Source of the DNA: Kitasatospora viridis
GTDB lineage: Bacteria; Actinomycetota; Actinomycetes; Streptomycetales; Streptomycetaceae
Length of the DNA stretch: 64,000 nt
NCBI RefSeq assembly: GCF_007829815.1
Contig: NZ_VIWT01000001.1
Span: forward strand, 1,387,501-1,451,500
Reading direction: 5' to 3'
A model generated the notes under the pieces. It did no database searches. It saw only the letters and a list, made by a program, of their open reading frames with translations, and was not told the origin of the DNA. Of the stretch, positions 63,469 to 64,000 are shown piece by piece. Numbering within the stretch: the first letter of the stretch is position 1; each line of letters starts with the position of its first letter. The translations under genes and the position numbers were made by a program.

Positions 63469-63782
63469 TAGGCCGGGCACCCGATCAGGCGCACCGGCAC
63501 ACCGCCGAAGGTGCCGTAGGCACGCAGCCAGTAGACCCCGCCCTCCGGCTCGCGGTCGGTGACGTCGGCGGGGTTGATGTCCAGCGCCTGGCGCCACAGC
63601 TCGAACTGGTGCAGGCCGTGGTGGAGCGCCAGGTGCAACCCCCAGCCCAGGAACCGCCCCTCCGGCGAGTAGAAGAGGTTCTCGATCGACAGCGCGGGGG
63701 CGGGCAGGTCGGGGTTCGAGGCCAGCAGGGCCATCGCGGCCGCGACGGCGTTGATCTGGTCGGACGCGGTGTTCTCGGTCAT
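63468..63782 (-). CDS. Hypothetical protein of the element
   Basis: The 104-residue soluble protein has a helical N-terminus and a central segment FLGWGLHLALHHGLHQFELW rich in His and Trp, followed by a strand region ending FGGVPVRLIGCPA. I do not recognise the family. ATG 63782 lies behind AGGAGA. It is coupled to the RRQRL gene. Confidence 0.75.
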   Translation of the reverse strand: MTENTASDQINAVAAAMALLASNPDLPAPALSIENLFYSPEGRFLGWGLHLALHHGLHQFELWRQALDINPADVTDREPEGGVYWLRAYGTFGGVPVRLIGCPA

Positions 63783-63798
63783 AGCGAGGTTCTCCTGG

Positions 63799-64000
63799 TC
63801 AGGCCGTGTGAGCGACCGTCAGCTGCGAGTGGGTGGCGCGGTAGCCGGCCGCGAGGAGTTCGGCGGCCTCGGTGCGGCGGCCGGAGGCGGTGGCGATCGA
63901 GACGTCCAGCAGGTCGGCGATCGTCTGGAGGCTGACGGCCTCCGGGGACCCGCCCTGGGCGAGGATCATCCGAGCGACCCGGCGGGTGGCACGGGCGGCA
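63799..64000 (-). CDS. Partial protein with helix-turn-helix-like C-terminus
   Basis: The minus-strand frame is open from the window end at 64000 to a stop at 63799-63801, giving 66 visible C-terminal residues. The segment AVSLQTIADLLDVSIATASG has the spacing of a helix-turn-helix, so a regulator or Spd-like protein is possible. It lies 16 bp upstream of the next gene in the same orientation. Confidence 0.6.
   Translation of the reverse strand, partial: AARATRRVARMILAQGGSPEAVSLQTIADLLDVSIATASGRRTEAAELLAAGYRATHSQLTVAHTA

Larger units (their letters stand above)
50082..64000. mobile_element. Actinomycete integrative and conjugative element (AICE), left part
   Basis: The segment from the tRNA gene to the window end has the AICE gene set: tyrosine integrase and excisionase beside the tRNA, a Prim-Pol-type replication module with DUF3987 partner, methyltransferases, an FtsK/TraB translocase and small Spd-like proteins, all on the minus strand. 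The tRNA 3' end would be attL. I see no second copy of it in the window, so attR lies beyond 64000 and the element exceeds 13.9 kb. The precise left boundary within the tRNA cannot be fixed without attR. Confidence 0.88.

Overview
The window is high-GC DNA with dense coding, frequent GTG/TTG starts and 4-bp ATGA/GTGA start-stop overlaps, all typical of Actinobacteria. The gene content (mycobacterial-type GlnX-GlnH-PknG genes, LAxTG wall protein, giant FtsX-like permeases, FtsK-type conjugation gene, tRNA-integrated element) points to a Streptomycetaceae chromosome (Streptomyces or Kitasatospora). This assignment is by inference; there is no rRNA gene to confirm it.

Layout. 1-11 kb: a truncated membrane protein, a VIT/CCC1-type metal transporter, a GNAT acetyltransferase, a small membrane protein, MalQ, a large secreted GH84 beta-N-acetylglucosaminidase, an HNH protein and an MscS channel. 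11.2-14.9 kb: a sugar operon with a ROK repressor, a GH4 6-phospho-glycosidase and a BadF/NAGK-like kinase, preceded by a promoter overlapped by an inverted repeat. 14.9-17.1 kb: a tandem pair of secreted paralogues built from three Cys-paired repeats. 17.3-22.1 kb: an NTF2-like protein, an MFS pump, DedA, DUF4291, a nucleosidase and CtaG.

22.3-33.2 kb holds the most interesting chromosomal locus: GlnX-like receptor, GlnH-like binding protein, coiled-coil protein, PknG-like kinase, PP2C phosphatase, VWA protein and, across a divergent lipoprotein gene, an FHA protein. It reads as a complete amino-acid-sensing phospho-signalling set. The kinase, phosphatase and FHA protein share repeated zinc-ribbon modules.

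33.2-48.3 kb: a DrrAB-type ABC exporter, truncated haemoglobin, two giant FtsX-like permeases with an ATPase that carries an AbrB-like tail, a thioesterase pair, EttA, and a thioester-domain wall protein. 48.7-49.5 kb: a second-type SSB with DnaA-box-like nonamers upstream.

50.1-64 kb is the left part of an actinomycete integrative and conjugative element (AICE) inserted at tRNA-Arg(TCT): integrase, excisionase, a symmetric repeat array, a DUF3987/Prim-Pol replication pair, two cytosine methyltransferases, small membrane proteins, an FtsK/TraB translocase with a phased 12-bp iteron array beside it (a candidate transfer locus), and Spd-like accessory genes including a free-standing RapZ C-terminal domain. 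The right end lies beyond the window.
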